Source: Rutstroemia sp. NJR-2017a BVV2 (lineage: Eukaryota; Ascomycota; Leotiomycetes; Helotiales; Rutstroemiaceae). Taken from it: a stretch of 64,000 bases of DNA. Below, in pieces: positions 1 through 10,184 of this stretch. The DNA lies in assembly GCA_002946415.1 (NCBI GenBank), contig NJPS01000024.1, positions 124,001 to 188,000 of the forward strand, given 5' to 3'. The notes beneath the pieces were generated by a model. That model was not told the origin of the DNA. It worked only from the letters and a program-made list of their open reading frames with translations, and ran no database searches. Position 1 is the first letter of the stretch. Each line of letters begins with the position of its first letter. The position numbers and the translations under genes were made by a program.

Positions 1-642
1 TGCAACCGCTCCATGCAAGTCCGCAAACTCAAGATCTTCCCCATCGAAGCCATCGTTCGGGGCTACGTAACCGGCTCCGCCTGGAAAGAATACCAAAAAA
101 GCCACACCATCCACGGCATCCCCATCGAAGCCGGCCTGCAGAACTCGCAAGCTCTCCCACAAGGCGCATTATACACACCCTCGACGAAAGCCGAAGCCGG
201 CCACAACGACGAGAACATCCACCCCTCCAAAGCCGCCGAAATAGTCGGCGAGAAATATGCCCAGCGCATCGAAGACCTCGCCATCAAACTCTACACCACG
301 GCTCGCGACTACGCTGCAGAGCGAGGGATCATCATTGCGGACACGAAATTCGAGTTCGGATTAGACGAGGAGACAGATGAAGTAGTGCTCGTGGATGAAG
401 TGCTGACGCCGGATTCGAGCCGGTTCTGGCCCGCGGACAAATACGAGGTTGGAAAGGAACAGCAAAGTTACGATAAGCAGTTCTTGAGAGACTGGTTAAC
501 GAGCGAGGGGTTGAAAGGCAAGGAGGGCGTTGCGATGCCAGAGGATATTGTTTCGCAAACGGCACACAAGTATCGCGAAGCGTTTGAGAAATTAACGGGT
601 CGGAAATGGGAAGATGCGTTAAAAGCATCCGAGGCCAAATGA
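1..642 (+). CDS. ADE1: SAICAR synthetase, 3' part
   Basis: This enzyme joins aspartate to CAIR with ATP to make SAICAR, a step of cytosolic purine synthesis. The window opens inside the gene. The frame is open from base 1 (Cys-Asn-Arg-Ser, then Met at 13), so that Met is internal and not the start. What is visible is the C-terminal 213 residues of a protein usually near 300. The family signature is clear: VRKLKIFPIEAIVRGYVTGS, followed by SAWKEY, then the FEFGLDEE and VDEVLTPDSSRFWP blocks that line the nucleotide and SAICAR site. The end (EKLTGRKWEDAL) matches the usual fungal terminus. No intron is seen in this part. The gene converges on the secreted wall-protein gene 690 bp downstream. 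Confidence 0.95.
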   Translation, partial: CNRSMQVRKLKIFPIEAIVRGYVTGSAWKEYQKSHTIHGIPIEAGLQNSQALPQGALYTPSTKAEAGHNDENIHPSKAAEIVGEKYAQRIEDLAIKLYTTARDYAAERGIIIADTKFEFGLDEETDEVVLVDEVLTPDSSRFWPADKYEVGKEQQSYDKQFLRDWLTSEGLKGKEGVAMPEDIVSQTAHKYREAFEKLTGRKWEDALKASEAK

Positions 643-1330
643 AGAGAGCTAGGAATGAGCGTTATGGATGTTTAACAACGGAGGTCAAAGCATGAGCATC
701 GATTTTCTTCTCATTGAGAAAAGAGAATAGACTGCCTTCATGGCAAAGCGCGCTCGTAGGTCACCAACTCATGCTGGTGTTGCTTACCTAGCATGAACGC
801 ACTTCTCCAATATTCCGAGACAGTCACCTATGAGTCGTTCAGCATCGTTCCAAGAATTCTTCCACTACCGCTGGGGTGTTGAAGCTTCTCAAACCTGCAA
901 TGGGGCTGTTGTGAATTGTAAGTAATTTGCATCTGAACGTCTCTGAAAAGTAACAGTATCACATGCATCCGGAAGCCATAACTCGCGAAAATCTTGATCT
1001 GATATATTTTATTTCTTTTACCCTTGCGGAGCGAAATCAATCTTAATCTTGAATTGCCCCTGATAATTGAGTAAACCTATCAACCATCACCTAACACAGC
1101 TCAAATAGCCTACTTGCAACCACGTGCCGAAAAACTTCGACACTCATTAATACACACGATAGCCGTTCTGAAAATCCGTCGATCAATACATAAAAGGAGA
1201 AAAAATCCTACTAAGAAGGAACAAAAACAAGAGAAACATTCGTTCCGTAACTGAGCTGATTCGATCAAAATGGAAGCAAGTCTAGAAGTGAAAATTTGTG
1301 GGTGAGCATATAGCTCGAAGTATTTATCGA
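643..1330. other. Intergenic, convergent 3' ends
   Basis: This 688 bp stretch lies between two converging genes and should hold both 3' UTRs. Only short, non-protein-like frames occur. I see no RNA gene or repeat. Confidence 0.6.
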
Positions 1331-4300
1331 TCACCAAAACAGATTAGTCAGACGACGAACGATGTTGCTGCCTCTGCCGAAGTGCTTCGAAAAGCTGTAG
1401 TAAGTCGGCGGTGGTGATGGGGGATGATAGTATGGAGGTGGAGGTGGGGCATAAGTTGGGGGTGGATGAGCGGAACTGGTTGAAGTGAAAGTGCTTGTGG
1501 AAAGACCAGCGCTTGAGGACAGCGAGCTCAAAGACGTTAGCGGTGATGACGATGAAGCTGGATCATAGCTTGATGCAACCGCGGCAGAAGATGAATTAAC
1601 TGGTGCTGCTGAACCAGATGAGACGGAGGTCACAAAGGTAGACGGGGTCGATGCTGCTGATGTGATTGATGTGCCAAAGCCACCTTTGATATGTCAGTAA
1701 AGGTTCTCCTGCGGCTCTGAATTGTTATGGAACTTACCTGAAGGAACGTACGAAGTGGGCGAAACGATACCAGAGCTGTTGCCAAATGATCCAGTAGAGG
1801 AATATGATGGAAGGGACGTAGCTCCTGAAGCTTGGGTCGACGAAGAGGCGCTCGGATCGGATAGACTTGCAGACGCTGTTGAAGCAAGCGAGGTTCCATC
1901 TCCAAGAGAAGTGGAGTTACTTGGGGCAGTAATACTTGAGCTGATAGCTGGTGGGTATATTCCTGTTGGCCCGCTGGTGAGTGTTGCATTTGAAGCAGAT
2001 GGGTGCGGAGCAGAAGTCGAGACCCCGGAGCCAAGAGAACTAGAAATTCCTGTGCCTAGTGGTGTAGTACTTGATGGATAGCTTCCAGATCCGAGAGATA
2101 TGGATGTAACAGGAGAGCCTATGCCAGTTCCAACTGGTACAGTTGAACTGCCATTGTACGACGGGTATGGTGGCGCTGATGCTGAAATAGAGGGATCAAT
2201 GCTACCTGAAACAGTCGATGAAGGTGAGATACCTGTGCTTAGTGGGAGGGAAGAAGATAGAGAAGTGAATCCTCCAGATAGTGAGCTACCTGAAGCTGTT
2301 GGCGCTGAAGCGGCCGAGGAATTGTAGATAGGGTACGGAGCGTAAGACCCAAGAGAGGAGCTAATGCCACCCGAAATGATCGATGTTGGTACACTTCCGG
2401 AGGGATCAAAAACCGATGACGATGTCAAGCCACCAGAAATAGCGGAGGTTCCTGTGCCTGTAGGCCCTGCTGTGGCTGTATCGTTGCCAATTGGATATGG
2501 AGCAGAAGTTGAAAGAGAAGAACTGGTTCCGTCGGATACACTGGAGGTAAGGAAGCCACTGGAGCTGCCTGTCACAGTTGGTCCTGCCGTGATCGAAGAA
2601 TTGTAGATTGAGTATGGAGCAGTTGAACTGACACCGTCCGATATACCAGAAGAAATCCCGCTAGAGCTTGGATTTTCGGTAGAAGTTGTGAGGCCAGCTG
2701 AGGCCGAGCTTCCAGATCCAGAAGCAGTTAGACCGCTAGTTGGCAATGTGGTATTTGGATAAGGGTAATAAGGAAGTGAAATCCCTGAAGATGCGCTTAG
2801 CCCACCAGAAACACTAGATGAAGGCGAAATACCAGTGCTCAAGATCGAGGAGGCAGATGAGCCAAATCCAGAAGAGACCGGGCTCCCTGTTCCTGTAGGA
2901 TCAACAGTCGCCGTACTGTTATCTCCGGTTGGGTATGGAGGTGCAGACGAAGTTACAGGAGTACTAACACCACCAGAGACTCCAGAGCCCGAGGGACTGC
3001 CAGAAATTCCAGTTCCATATGGATATGTGGGATCTACAGGTGCAGTACTCGAAGCGACTGGTCCACTTGGCACGTACGTGGAGTTCAGAGGGTATTTGGG
3101 CGTCGATGACGGAAGTTCAGTCGACAAAATCACGCTGCTTGAAACTCCAGATGACGATGGCATGGTTCCATCGGCACTAGATGTGGCCAATGCGGTTGAG
3201 TTTGTGTAGAAAGGTGTAGAAGCACCAGGGTTTGAGGACACGCCTCCAGAAACGCTCCCACTTGCGGAAATGCCAGTACCGGATGGATAAGGAGAGTTTA
3301 ACGAAGCAGTTCCTGAAGATGCTGCAGAGCTTGTTGGAGACGCTGACAATGTAGTATTCGTGTATGGTGCACCACTAGTGTTGGAAATTCCAAATGCTGA
3401 AGATGAAGCCCCACCGGACGGGTTACTTGGAGAGATTCCAGTTGTTAAAGGTGCGGTTGCAGCTGCTGAAGTACTCGTATAAGGGTCGGCAGACGACGAA
3501 CTAGCCGAAACGTATGACGACGGGATGCTACCAGTTGGACTGCCTGCGCTAGTCGATTCTCCAGTGGTCAATGGTGAACCCGAAGAGCTTGAAGATTCAG
3601 AGCTTGATCCGGACGTGTAGATTGAGCCAGTAGGACTTTCAGTCGGAGTTGTGTCAATACTGCTAGTTTCACTTCCGCTGGAGATTGAGCTTCCTGAAGG
3701 ATTTACCGTGGTCTCGCTTGCACTCGTTGGTGTGGAGCCTAGGCTTCCAGAGCTTGGTGACGATGCTGTTCCAGCAGCGGACGAGTCAGAGCTGACCGGT
3801 GATGTAGAGCCGGTGGTCGCTGGACCAGAAAGAGTTGGCGAAGAATACGACGGGGCAGCCGACGTGCTTGGCGAACCGCTCTCAGTCGCAGGCACACTGC
3901 TGTAGCCATAAGACGGAGTTGTAGTGGTAGCTGCACCCGTATTGAGACACGAACATGCGGAAGATATTCTAGATGGCGAATCATGACACTGTGATACATA
4001 AGCAGGAAGACCTGTGGTAGCAGTGTTCGTGCTAAGAGTATATGTAGCACAGAAGGGACCAACAACCGAAGATGATCGAATGAATTCACGCAGACAATTG
4101 TTGTGGTTGCAATGGAGAGAAGTGGTAGCTGTTGCGGGCGCACCGGAGGATGATGTTCCAGAAGGCTCAGATGCAGATTGAGATGTGGTGAGCGAGCCAC
4201 CACTATCACTAGAGGAAGCAGTATCTGCCGGAGCAGATGAGCTACTGATGCCAGATGTGGTCGATGGACTACCTTCGGTCTCTGAAGTGATATACGTTGA

Positions 4301-4846
4301 GATCTGGGAGGTTCCAGGGTCATAGATGGAGGCAGATGTTGTATATTCTTCTGGAGCCGAGAGAGAAACAGTGACCGTGGAATAAGATGCAATGGATGAT
4401 GCTCCGCCAGATCCTGGAGCAGTAGAGAGGCTGATGGGAGCAGTACCGGTGTACAGAGGAGCCGTGGCAGAGGATAGAGGCGCAGTAAGTGTAGTAGAAA
4501 CTGCAAAGAATTAGCATTGACACTTGATTGTAACAGAGTGGATGGATGACTGACCGATTTCAGTACCAGATGAAGAAGTTTCTTCTCCAGAATCAGTGCT
4601 CGCAACAGAACCTGAGCTTAATGTAGAGATTGTTGGCTGCGGTCCATAACCATAATGCGTATAATGCTCGCTGTTGAGCTCTGCTCTCTCATAGATGGTG
4701 TAGTCTCGAGGAGCAAACGCGTCTGCACGAGCACCACGAACATGAGGCTGAAGCCATTGTGGTAATGCCTGACTTGCAGGAATCAAACCGAGAAGGAGCG
4801 TGCTCGAAACGAGGCCGATATTTGGGTGGTTGAGCTTCATCTTCAT
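1331..4846 (-). CDS. Secreted Ser/Thr-rich mucin-like wall protein
   Basis: Exons on the minus strand are 4846-4555, 4500-1738 and 1683-1331, with two 54-nt introns (donors GTCAGT and GTAAGT, both phase 1), giving 1135 residues. Residues 1-27 form a signal peptide ending near PASQALPQ. Around 225-285 is a cysteine module (CNHNNCLREFI ... FCATYT ... LPAYVSQC ... SSACSCL) of a kind seen in other fungal secreted proteins. The rest, about 800 residues, is Ser/Thr/Gly/Pro with many N-S/T sequons. It recurs about every 60-70 residues around a (A)PYPxYN(S/T) ... GPTGTG core. The C-terminus is odd: a Pro/Tyr stretch (PPPPPYYHPP) then a basic-aromatic tail (GRGSNIVRRLTNLFW), with no GPI signal. It is probably a heavily O-glycosylated surface or matrix protein. 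No enzyme domain is visible. Confidence 0.85.
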
Positions 4847-6603
4847 CTGCCAGCACGTTTGAGTCAGTGGAGGTGTTCAGATTCCAAATGACCTTTGATA
4901 GAATAGGACGCGAAGGTCGTATTTAACCAGACGTGTTTGTGGAAAAATTGAAATGGATTCTCACCAACTGGAGGGAATGAGAGGTGAAACTTGTTCCCGT
5001 GTAGAATGGAAGGACAAACGAGTGTGAACCAGCCGAAGCAGGTAAAGAATGGAGATGTGCTTGGTAGAACAACTTCCTCTCAAATCTCTTGAAAAGAAGT
5101 CAGAAGCTTTCGAAGACCAAGACGTCGATTCGAAGCAACCGATGAAAGGTACAATCGAAAGATAAACTGAAATGAGAAGAAACTGAAGTGAATTATCGAA
5201 AGAGAGAAGACTTTGTACCAAGGAAGATGGAAATGGAAATATATGAAAGTGAAGGAACCCTTGTGCACATGCAAGAAATAAAGTACCCACTTCACCTTTG
5301 CGCTGCACCGCACTGCACATTCGCATTTCCCAAGTCCGATACGATTTCTCGGATTAGATTGGTCCAACATCAAGCTCCATTCGGTTTCTGTTACCCATCG
5401 CCAGAAAGAGAAGGAGCAGGACTCAAGTCAAGTGCCCAAGGCAAGTAGGAAGGCACCGAGCATGTGGTATCAGCAAGTAGTCAGCCCGACGTCATATTTC
5501 TACTTGCTTCACCTGCTAAACGCAAACTCTCTCTACTCCCTCATCAAAGCAATGGAAATAAGGAAGGCATCTCAGGAACAGCAAGTCCCAACCGGAAGCC
5601 CAACGATTCCTATGCATCGCTGCTCCCAGGAATTGGGTCAACACTTCGAGCAACGCTACAACAGAGATCGGCGTCGTCATTCAGCTTTTCCTACTTTAGG
5701 TTTCGTCGACGTCAACGCTGTACGATATGGCGAGTACCCGAGGGGCATTCAGATACATCTTGACAACATGATCTGAAAATCTTGCCTGCATTCGAACGAG
5801 ATTGCTGTTGTATCTTGCCTCCACCCCGCTCCCAAGTATAGGCAGCATCTAGGACCGAAGTCGCACGACAGTAGTACATTATGGCTTGGAAAAGGCAGTC
5901 TGCATATCCGTCTGCTAGAAAACGCAAAAGGCACTTTGATATGCAGCCGTCCGTGTACTATTGTGCTTGTTCCTGCATATTAAACCAAGCTTCTCACCTG
6001 ATTATGCCTAGTATATCTAAACACTTGTGCAGCAGGCGGTTTCTAGTTAAGACAAGAGTCCGTTACTTGTCTTCAACTTTAGAATGTGGACTTCCAAAGC
6101 TTACCAAATAATTGACGTGAGACGAGAAACTATACTGTTCACCACATCCGCACTGTGGCCCGCTAGTAACCTAACCTCTCCCGTTTGGATGGATACCACG
6201 GCTGAGTATTAATTAAACATGGACTAAAACCTTAGGATAGACTCGGAAAGCACTGCTTTTTGAATATAAAATAGGAAAGTAGATTGGGTATCATATACTA
6301 TCTCACAGTCCCTTGATTGTCTTCGCCGTCCAAGAGAATCTAGTGTTTTCAAAGACTATAGAGTCTTCAAATTAAAAGATCGCCCAGTAATAGATATAAT
6401 TTTTAACGCAGACAGCATGCAATTCATTAAGCTCAAACCATTACTCATTTCTAACATCTCCCTCTGGGCCTCTGCTCTCCCCTATTTCTGATCGATAAAA
6501 GAAACAAGTCCGGTGGGCCGGTTACATGCACGGAAAATCATCCGCAGATCCGATGCTGGTTACACGATCATAGGACTGTATCGGAACACTGCAGGTAGTA
6601 GCT
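4847..6603. other. Intergenic, promoter side of mucin-like gene
   Basis: This stretch of about 1.76 kb holds the upstream region of the secreted protein and the 3' flank of the RRT8-like gene. Several open frames of 60-120 codons exist on both strands (for example 5464-5763). None has fungal protein character, sensible splice partners or a domain. I support no gene here. Confidence 0.5.
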
Positions 6604-7986
6604 TTACTCGGTCTTCTTGTCCCCGCTTGCTGATGAAGAAGCATTTATCTGAGTCATATTCACATCGTTGCCTTCGATATCAGCGGCCCATAGTGCTGCA
6701 CCAACTGAGATGGCGTCAGAAAATATCATAAATAGAGCGAAGAGTAAGAGAACTAACCGGTATTCGTGAACGAGAATAGAATCGACGCGACTGGTACAAG
6801 CTCCAGTAAAGTAGCCACCGTACCAAATCTACATTAAAGTCAGCTATGTACCAAGAGCATTGATCATATGAAACCCGGATTCAATTTGGTCGTGAGACCT
6901 GTCAAAGACAAGTTTCTGCCTCATTGCATCTGCAGGCAAGGTTCTCTCAGTGACGAGCATCTGCATATGCAGGGTATAGAACTCTGCAAGTCCTACCAAC
7001 TGCGCAATCAAACAGGGACATGAATCCGCAATTGCGCAAGAACCCTCGACTGCAACGCTTTTCCCGCACTCAAGCAAATCCATGTCGTCCCCAGATCTCG
7101 ACTTTGACTACTACGGCTGAACGCGAGGGGGAGCAAAGAAAATACTGCAAGAGATTGAAATAAGTACTTACGCAGTGTATGCTCCTGTATGTTGTTTCAA
7201 CCACTCCTCCTTTTGCGTGTTCGACCAGCCCTTCATTTGGAAATAGCGCGCATGCACACTATCACCTCTTGACTTTCCTTGCAAAGCCACAAACACGGCC
7301 GTACCTACGACCGGGATGAAGTTCAATGGCAGATACATCAGGTATCTAACCAGACCTTTAACGCTATATTTCTCTCCCACGCCTTTGACAACTTTGCCCA
7401 GTTTTCGCATTGGGTCACCGAACTTCCCTGCTTTGATTTCTCTGCTGCCTTCAACCACCTTGGTTTGACCCTTAGCAACCATGACTCCGTCGAAGGTATC
7501 AACAAGGGCGTCTGCAATGAGGAAGTTCTTCGACAACATAGTGATTATCGTACTGGATTCTGAAAGTGTAAGAAGAATCGTAGAGAACGCAGCAAGAGGG
7601 CCATTAGTGAAGATTAGAATAGCGAGTTGTGGAAGATAGGTGAATAGGAACATGAAAGCTACGACGCCTGCGGAAAGTGAGAGAGTCGGAATGAGTTTGG
7701 AGAGGAGCGGTTTCCATAGTGTGCGGTGGGAGAGGAAGTAGAATATTCCCTATTTGATCTTTGCATTAGAATCGAGTTGTGTCTGAGGATGTTTGCGACG
7801 TGCCTTGATAGGATATAGGTATGCGCCACTGACTGCTGCCGACTCTGCCAGCTGTCTAGCTTTTTCATAATCCTCCTTCCTATCAATCCAGCTTTGTTAG
7901 AAGAATTATCATCTGGAAAGGGATGGTCTATCAACTCACGCAACCTCTTTCGCTTTGGCCTTTGTTTTCTCCATTGTGCCAGACAT
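6604..7986 (-). CDS. RRT8/LDS-type membrane protein (EI24-like)
   Basis: Five exons on the minus strand: 7986-7940, 7879-7804, 7749-7172, 6828-6758 and 6704-6604, giving 290 residues. The chain runs from a short charged N-terminus (MSGTMEK) through YLYPIKG and several hydrophobic segments. It continues with MYLPLNFIPVVG, KQHTGAYTAFG, LLELVPVAS and FTNTVGAALWAADIE, and ends in a polar tail. This order is characteristic of the fungal RRT8/LDS1/LDS2 family. Yeast members sit on lipid droplets and act in outer spore wall (dityrosine) assembly, so a role in lipid droplets or the spore envelope is inferred. Two features are odd. The second intron (7803-7750) opens with GC, not GT. The third (7171-6829) is 343 nt, far longer than its 54-60 nt companions. 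The last two exons are short but encode the most conserved motif. Confidence 0.85.
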
Positions 7987-9257
7987 TTTGCAGGTTTTTC
8001 GTGCAGGTGCTTCTCGATTTCTTCAAATTAACAGAAATCTACTGTCTTGCTGCTCAGAAGTTTTTGTTGACATCAAATCTGCTTTCCTTCTTGTTCTAAT
8101 GTTCGTAGAACCAGCAGTTGCTAATTCGTATGTCGTCATGGTTAGGTTGCGATGAGGAAAGAATGTCCATGCGGCCGCTTACCCCGCCCGCATAATATTT
8201 CAAGTTTTCCATGCTTTGTTAATGAAATGCCATCATTTTGTGTTTCTGGCCACATATGTTCGAGAACAGCGGCTTGGCTCTCCCGATCATTTCGATCGTT
8301 TTTGAACCATGCTGCCCATCCCGCCAGATTGCGCCCAATCCCGTGGCACCCAATGGGCGATTCTGCCGAATTATGCTTCCCGATTTCTCTGTTCGGAGGC
8401 TAGCGGTGTACAATCTTGGGACGTTCAGATAATCAGGTGAGTACCAGCTGATGTCCGCAGCGCCCTGGAGATATCTCAATAGCTCAGATGGGATTGCGGT
8501 CCCAATGCCGCCTAGATCCGCCGGAGCAAAAGAGAAAAGCCGCGTTGGTTGAAGCCTCTCGGGATATCGATATGTTGCAGGAGATTGTTATTAAATTTAG
8601 TACCACCATGTTTTATATCATCGCTGCATGTGCATTTCCAACGGAGATCCGACGAGGACGGATTCGAGAAGAGAAAGTCATACAAGTGACCACAAGTACC
8701 TCTTGGAGTCTCCGAATAGATTGGCTGGATGGCCACAAGCCTACTATATATTGCCATATCTTAGGATATTGCATGGGTTAGACTTGTCCCTCGCCGGAGT
8801 TCGTCGTTCCTTATCATTGATTAAAGGGTTGTGCTACTTGCGGGGTTGTACGAAGAATGTCTTGGGAACCTTGCTCGCTACCGCACTAACGGCAACGTTA
8901 TCAATGATATACAACCATACCGGTGAACGTCAATTTCAGAAATATTCATCACGACCGACTCAATATGGGTACAAGCGATTTTGATAAATATTATTTATTT
9001 TGGTCGAGATGACGGATCTACACTATATGCAAGTGCAAAGATACATCCCATCATCTAATGATAAAAAGCAAGAGACGACCATGCTAGGTATTGGGTCTCT
9101 ATATCAACGCCTATAACTCCTTGCTATGACACCCATCCAGTTCATCATATCCTTTCCTTAACCCAAAACGCCGGTCATGAAACATCAGGCACCGAGAAAG
9201 AAAGAGGCCATTCCAAAATCACATCATGTCGTTGAGTTAGCAGGATGGCAAGTACCA
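7987..9257. other. Intergenic
   Basis: This 1.27 kb stretch lies between the RRT8-like start and the MET16 stop. It should contain the promoter of the former and the 3' UTR of the latter. The open frames present (e.g. 8488-8984) do not read like proteins. I see no repeat or RNA gene. Confidence 0.5.
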
Positions 9258-10184
9258 TCAGGCTCCGACCATGATATCCTCAATCTTCTCCTCGCTAAGC
9301 TGCACTTTCTCAAGTCTGGCGGCCAGTTCTTCTTGTTGTTTCTTCTGCTCCATCTCAAAGAGATATTGTGCGTACTTCGATCGCTTGTTGTGGATTCCGC
9401 ATTCGGTCTTCTCGGTACCCTTCCATCTGCCTGCTCGCTCATCCTCTCCCTCTTTTACGGGCTCAGTCGAATGCCAATCTCCGACACTCTTGTATCCCCT
9501 GTCCAACAAGTCGTTGTACGGAACATTGTTTTCTTTGATGTAGTTTTGTACGTCCTTGAATGACCATGCAGCCAATGGGTTGATCTTGATCAGACCAGCT
9601 TCGTCAACCTCGACGATATCCAAGCTCTCCCTCTTCGCTCCCTGACTCCTTCTCCTTCCAGTCAATACAGCAGCGACATCCAACTCGCTGTATGCTCGCT
9701 GAGCGGGCTCAACCTTTGCAACCCAGTCGTATAAGTCTGCATTTGTCTTCCACAGCTCCTTGCCATGTTTGGCCTCGAAATCCTCGGCAGTGTCACATCC
9801 TTCTGGTTTGTAGACATGAAGATTGACATTTGGGTATCTCTTCTTAGTCTTCTCCACCAATTCGAGCGTTTCCTGGAAGTGATACAAGGTATCGAGGAAA
9901 ATAGCATCGATACCCGGCAAGTCAGGTTGTTCTCTTTGGAGTTTGCTGAGCATATCTAATGTGACAAGTCCCGTTACACCGAAAGCGGTGGTCTGGTAAA
10001 GGTTGGGGAATGTGAGTTTTGCCCATCGGAGGATTTCGTATGGTTGAAGGTTGTTGAGAGTAGCGTTGATGTATTTCAGGTGGGCTTTAGTGAGGACGAT
10101 TCGTGGAAGAGCATTGTGAGAAGAGGAACCGGAGGCGTAGCCCGACTCCAGGTTTGAGGAGGAGGATTCTCGGTGGATTCCCAT
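9258..10184 (-). CDS. MET16: PAPS reductase (thioredoxin-dependent)
   Basis: This enzyme reduces 3'-phosphoadenylyl sulfate to sulfite and PAP using thioredoxin, in cytosolic sulfate assimilation. It is a single exon of 308 residues. I chose the ATG at 10184. The frame stays open upstream, but no earlier ATG is in it, only a GTG at 10220. The nucleotide-binding core of the adenylyl-sulfate reductase family is visible (TTAFGVTGLVTLDML, FLDTLYHFQETL). So are the GRRRSQG block and the C-terminal catalytic motif ECGIH, with its single cysteine near residue 262. There is no Fe-S cysteine pair, which fits a PAPS rather than an APS reductase. A 50-residue charged tail follows the catalytic Cys, making it longer than yeast Met16 (261). 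A TCACGTGG box lies 124 bp upstream. MET3 is 23 kb away on the same strand. Confidence 0.96.
   Translation of the reverse strand: MGIHRESSSSNLESGYASGSSSHNALPRIVLTKAHLKYINATLNNLQPYEILRWAKLTFPNLYQTTAFGVTGLVTLDMLSKLQREQPDLPGIDAIFLDTLYHFQETLELVEKTKKRYPNVNLHVYKPEGCDTAEDFEAKHGKELWKTNADLYDWVAKVEPAQRAYSELDVAAVLTGRRRSQGAKRESLDIVEVDEAGLIKINPLAAWSFKDVQNYIKENNVPYNDLLDRGYKSVGDWHSTEPVKEGEDERAGRWKGTEKTECGIHNKRSKYAQYLFEMEQKKQQEELAARLEKVQLSEEKIEDIMVGA

Noticed and set aside
1722..3905. Several plus-strand acidic frames (e.g. 1722-2081, 2835-3209, 3651-3905).
   Set aside because: They are antisense shadows of the Ser/Thr-rich secreted protein, produced by its repetitive codon pattern.
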